Shown here: positions 14,384-17,390 of the stretch, in pieces | How the letters are laid out: each line of letters starts with the position of its first letter | How positions within the stretch are numbered: the stretch's first letter is position 1 | Source: Bacteroidetes bacterium 4572_112 | Lineage (GTDB): Bacteria; Bacteroidota; Bacteroidia; Bacteroidales; UBA1556 | Length of the DNA stretch: 17,390 bases | Direction: 5' to 3' | NCBI GenBank assembly: GCA_002254285.1 | Contig: NIUZ01000011.1 | Span: 1-17,390, forward strand | Notes under the pieces: model-generated | The model's database searches: none | The model's input: the letters and a program-made list of their open reading frames with translations, nothing else | Told to the model about the DNA's origin: nothing | Made by a program: the position numbers and the translations under genes

Positions 14384-16576
14384 TTAAAGATTATCAAGAA
14401 TAAACTTGGTCATCTTATTATATAGGTGAAGTCTTACATTTTTGCCATGGAAAATACTATGGTCATTATTTGGATAAAACTGCATATCAAATTCTTTATT
14501 TTCTGTTACCAAAGCAGTTACCAAATCCATAGAGTTTTGTACATGAACATTATCATCAGTAATTCCATGAACTAACAGATACTTACCTTTTAGTTTGCTA
14601 ACATGGCTAATTGGGCTATTGTCATCATATCCATTGGCGTTCTCTTGTGGAGTACGCATAAATCTTTCGGTATATATATTGTCATAATATCTCCAATTTG
14701 TAACCGGAGCAACAGCAATTCCTGCCTTGAAATAATCAGCACCTTTTGTCATACATAATGTCGACATATAACCACCATAACTCCATCCAAATATTCCTAT
14801 TCTGCTTCCATCAATATAGTCTTGGGTAGCAAGATATTTAGCCGCATTTATTTGGTCCTCTACTTCGTATTTTCCCAATTGCTGATAAGTCATTTTCTTA
14901 AATTCTTCGCCACGGAAACCTGTTCCTCTATTATCCACAGAAACAATAATATATCCTTTTTGTGCCAACATCTGAAACCATACATAATTGAACCAACCCC
15001 ATGAGTTTTTCACCGTTTGAGAACCTGGTCCACCATACACAAACATAAGTACAGGATATTTTTTGCTAGGATCAAAATCCTTAGGCTTTATCATTGATGC
15101 ATTAAGTTCAATATCATTATCAGTCTTAATTTTGAAGAAATTCATTTCGCTAAAACCATATTCTTTCATTCTAGAAATAAATGAAGAATTATCTTCTAAA
15201 GTGTATAATTCCTTACCCTTAGTATCATTCATGCTAGTGTAATGAGGTGTATTTGCTGTAGTATTTGTATTAGTGAAATACTTGAAATTTGAAGAGAAAA
15301 CAGCATCATTAAAACCATCTTTTGTCGATAGTTGCTTCATTTTTCCGTTTTTCATACTTACTTCAAAAATCTCACGATTTAATGGTGAAGAATATGCAGC
15401 CTTTATATAAAGCTTGCCTTTCTTTTGATCAACTCCCAATAGCGACTCTACATCATATTTACCTTTTGTAAGTTGCTTAATTTCTTTGCCGTCCATTCCA
15501 TACTGATATACATGGTTAAATCCATCTTTTTCTGAAGTGAAGATAAAAGATTTGCCATCCTTAAGAAATATTAAGTTGTCGGTAATATCTATATAGTATT
15601 CATTTTTTTCGCTATAAAGTACTGAGGTTTTTCCAGTGCTAGCATCTGCCAATAGTATCTCCCAATGATTCTGTAGGCGGTTAAGTCTTTGAATCGATAA
15701 CTCATTATTTTTTGTAGTCCAGTCAATACGTGGAATATAAATATCGGTATTCTCACCAATATCCATTGTGTTTGTTTTGCCATCAGCAAGGCTATAAGTA
15801 TGTACACTTAGTACAGAATTATCTTCTCCTGCTTTTGGGTATTTATATTTGTAAATATCTGGATAAAGGTTGCCAAAAAACTCCAGCTCATATTCTTTTA
15901 CCTTAGACTCATCAAATTTTAGATAAGCAATATAATCACCCTCTGGCGACCATTTAAAAGCATCTGTAAAAGCGAATTCCTCTTCGTAAACCCAGTCACA
16001 AGCACCATTAATAATGCTATTCATTTTGCCATCAGTGGTAATAGCTTTTTCTTTGCCAGTGGTTATGTCTTTGATGTAAATATTGTTTTTGCGAACAAAA
16101 GCAACTTTATCAGCTTTTGGTGAAAATGTTGCCAATTGCTGTGGACCATTGTCCGATACTTTTGATAATGTTTTAGCAGCAATATCGTATACATAATACT
16201 CTGCAGTAAAAGAATGACGATAAATTTTCACAGTATTAGTAATCAATAGAATTTTAGATTCGTCGGCACTAAATTCATAGTTGCTATAGGCAAATTTCTT
16301 ACCTCCATTTAATGCTGTTAAATTATCAGCACTAAGGATTGTAGTAACCAATTTGCCGTTTTTAAAAGCATATTTTTTAATATTACCTTTTATCAATATT
16401 GTATAAAAGTTGCCATCATTCATTGAGTTGAAACTTTTTACCGTTCGTGGATAAAACTTATAATAAGTCCAAATATCCTCAAGGCTTATTTTCTTTGTAT
16501 CAACTGCATTTGCTTGTGCAAACGAAAAACTAATTATCGAAATTAGTAATGTAAAAATTAAAAGAATTCTTTTCAT
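14384..16576 (-). CDS. dpp4: Dipeptidyl-peptidase IV, serine peptidase family S9B
   Basis: DPP IV releases N-terminal dipeptides, mainly X-Pro and X-Ala, from peptides in the periplasm or at the cell surface. The 730-residue product starts with a signal peptide (MKRILLIFTLLISIISFSFA, cleavage near 20). Residues about 90-470 form the beta-propeller domain, with DWVYEEEF (194-201), whose glutamates (E199, E200) hold the substrate amino terminus and mark the DPP IV group. The C-terminal alpha/beta-hydrolase domain has GGPGSQ (515-520), nucleophile GWSYGGYMS (597-605, S599), D674 in ITDDNVH and H706 in NNDHSIFHG. The triad is complete and length is normal for Bacteroidota DPP IV. A consensus promoter lies about 110 bp upstream, and a terminator follows. 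Family-level identification is strong. Confidence 0.95.
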   Translation of the reverse strand: MKRILLIFTLLISIISFSFAQANAVDTKKISLEDIWTYYKFYPRTVKSFNSMNDGNFYTILIKGNIKKYAFKNGKLVTTILSADNLTALNGGKKFAYSNYEFSADESKILLITNTVKIYRHSFTAEYYVYDIAAKTLSKVSDNGPQQLATFSPKADKVAFVRKNNIYIKDITTGKEKAITTDGKMNSIINGACDWVYEEEFAFTDAFKWSPEGDYIAYLKFDESKVKEYELEFFGNLYPDIYKYKYPKAGEDNSVLSVHTYSLADGKTNTMDIGENTDIYIPRIDWTTKNNELSIQRLNRLQNHWEILLADASTGKTSVLYSEKNEYYIDITDNLIFLKDGKSFIFTSEKDGFNHVYQYGMDGKEIKQLTKGKYDVESLLGVDQKKGKLYIKAAYSSPLNREIFEVSMKNGKMKQLSTKDGFNDAVFSSNFKYFTNTNTTANTPHYTSMNDTKGKELYTLEDNSSFISRMKEYGFSEMNFFKIKTDNDIELNASMIKPKDFDPSKKYPVLMFVYGGPGSQTVKNSWGWFNYVWFQMLAQKGYIIVSVDNRGTGFRGEEFKKMTYQQLGKYEVEDQINAAKYLATQDYIDGSRIGIFGWSYGGYMSTLCMTKGADYFKAGIAVAPVTNWRYYDNIYTERFMRTPQENANGYDDNSPISHVSKLKGKYLLVHGITDDNVHVQNSMDLVTALVTENKEFDMQFYPNNDHSIFHGKNVRLHLYNKMTKFILDNL

Positions 16577-16685
16577 TATGTGTATGTATTTATTGTTATT
16601 TGGTTTCTTAATAGGTATTTAGATTAGAGTTATATAGCAGTTTACTAGTGTGTTATATAAGTATGTATTTCCGTAAATAAACACC

Positions 16686-16715
16686 CAAAAATATATAAAA
16701 ATATGATTGTTTCAA
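16686..16715 (-). promoter_or_regulatory. Complete -33/-7 promoter for the DPP IV gene
   Basis: On the minus strand TTG (16713-16715) is followed by a 19-nt spacer and TATTTTTG (16686-16693), which matches the Bacteroidota consensus TTG-N19-TAnnTTTG at both elements. It predicts a start near 16681 and a leader of about 105 nt before the ATG at 16576, longer than other leaders in the window. Confidence 0.7.
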
Positions 16716-16724
16716 TTAATATTA

Positions 16725-17390
16725 TCAGAATTCGGTAACTACAATTTCTACTCTACGATTTTTCTGCATTTCGCTTTGTAATGTAGCATTGGGGTATATC
16801 ATCTCAGCATATCCAACACCCATATACTGTAGCCTATCTTCAGAAATTCCTCTCTTAATCAGATAATCATTCACGGCCTTTGCTCTGTCAATTGATAGCT
16901 TATTATAATACTCTTCGCTTTGGTGTTTATATGCTCCATTGGGTCTATTTACATGGCCTTTAATAAGTATTTTAAGACTAGGATTATCCTTCATAGCTCT
17001 TAGTAATTTCAATAAAGTGCTTTTATAACTTCCTGTAAATTGTGCCGTTCCTCCTTTAAAATAGAGTTTCTTAAGTTCAAAGCTTGTACCTTTACTAGCC
17101 TTTACCAGCTCTATGGTTTTTGTAATTAGGCTGTCATCTTCCTTTGCTTTAAAACTAATTTCATGATATAGAAAGTCCTTCTTGCGAACGCCTATTTCGT
17201 AATAGTCGTTTACTTTTATGGGAATAAATAAAGATGATTTGTTTTCATAAATTGTTGTGTCGGCAATATAATCTTGGTTATAATGTATTATGAGAATATT
17301 TGCTCTAATTAGCTCTCTTTTATCCTTTTCTATAATATTTATATTCAAAGAATTTTTGTGTTTTTTCTTTCTTATTATGGGTTCGTAAGT
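16725..17390 (-). CDS. OmpA-like peptidoglycan-associated domain protein, C-terminal part (5' end outside window)
   Basis: The minus-strand frame is open through the right edge: 14 more residues (TYEPIIRKKKHKNS) precede the TTG at 17348, so that TTG is not the start and the gene begins outside the window. The visible 221 residues contain a beta-sandwich-like region (about 30-85 of the visible part, ADTTIYENKSSLFIPIKVND), resembling carboxypeptidase-regulatory-like repeats, and then an OmpA C-terminal domain (about 105-221). That domain has KILIKGHVNRPNGA, LSIDRAKAVNDYLIKRGI and YMGVGYAEMI, ending KNRRVEIVV. In typical OmpA domains the first motif is GHTDxxG; here Thr and the peptidoglycan-contacting Asp are Val and Asn, while the Arg of DRAKAV is kept. 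It probably anchors to cell wall or envelope structures; the missing N-terminus limits the call. Confidence 0.88.
   Translation of the reverse strand, partial: TYEPIIRKKKHKNSLNINIIEKDKRELIRANILIIHYNQDYIADTTIYENKSSLFIPIKVNDYYEIGVRKKDFLYHEISFKAKEDDSLITKTIELVKASKGTSFELKKLYFKGGTAQFTGSYKSTLLKLLRAMKDNPSLKILIKGHVNRPNGAYKHQSEEYYNKLSIDRAKAVNDYLIKRGISEDRLQYMGVGYAEMIYPNATLQSEMQKNRRVEIVVTEF

Noticed and set aside
17346..17348. TTG at 17348 as start of the OmpA-like gene
   Set aside because: The frame stays open to the right edge of the window with no stop, so the gene is partial.

Overview
The window is chromosomal DNA from a member of the Bacteroidota. It is AT-rich. It encodes a secreted protein with a type IX secretion (T9SS) C-terminal sorting domain, and most genes have a Bacteroidota-type -7 promoter element (TAnnTTTG) in place of a sigma-70 -10 box. 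No clear Shine-Dalgarno sequences were seen, and the gene set (DPP IV, DUF481 and OmpA-like envelope proteins, SlyD-like FKBP) fits the phylum. Genus cannot be decided from this sequence. No rRNA, tRNA, transposase, integrase, CRISPR array or phage gene was found.

Layout. Positions 1-1997 hold the C-terminal part of a T9SS-exported surface protein, closed by a strong terminator (2017-2064). A PfkB-family sugar kinase (2141-3067) follows and runs tail to tail into prmC, with overlapping stop codons. prmC and the upstream ABC-F ATPase form a translationally coupled minus-strand pair (TAATG overlap). At 5631-8075 is a divergent pair: an AAA+ ATPase with a C-terminal PD-(D/E)XK nuclease-like domain on the minus strand, and a probable winged-helix/PD-(D/E)XK-like protein on the plus strand. 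Their shared 246-bp intergenic region carries a duplicated palindrome (four copies of AAGTGGAGAAATGT in alternating orientation). pheT (8155-10611) and a SlyD-type FKBP isomerase (10878-11381) follow, each ending at a bidirectional terminator. The rest is an envelope/secretion block on the minus strand: a secreted protein of unknown function, a DUF481 outer-membrane protein, a class II aldolase-like enzyme, a DPP IV-type serine dipeptidyl peptidase and the C-terminal part of an OmpA-like protein that runs off the right edge.

Functional grouping. prmC, the ABC-F protein and pheT all serve translation. SlyD assists protein folding. The right third is periplasmic or outer-membrane biology. The most unusual segment is 5631-8075: two nuclease-like genes facing apart across repeats that overlap the promoter of at least one of them. 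This may be a small self-regulated defence or DNA-processing module, but that is inference. Everything else looks like ordinary chromosomal content.
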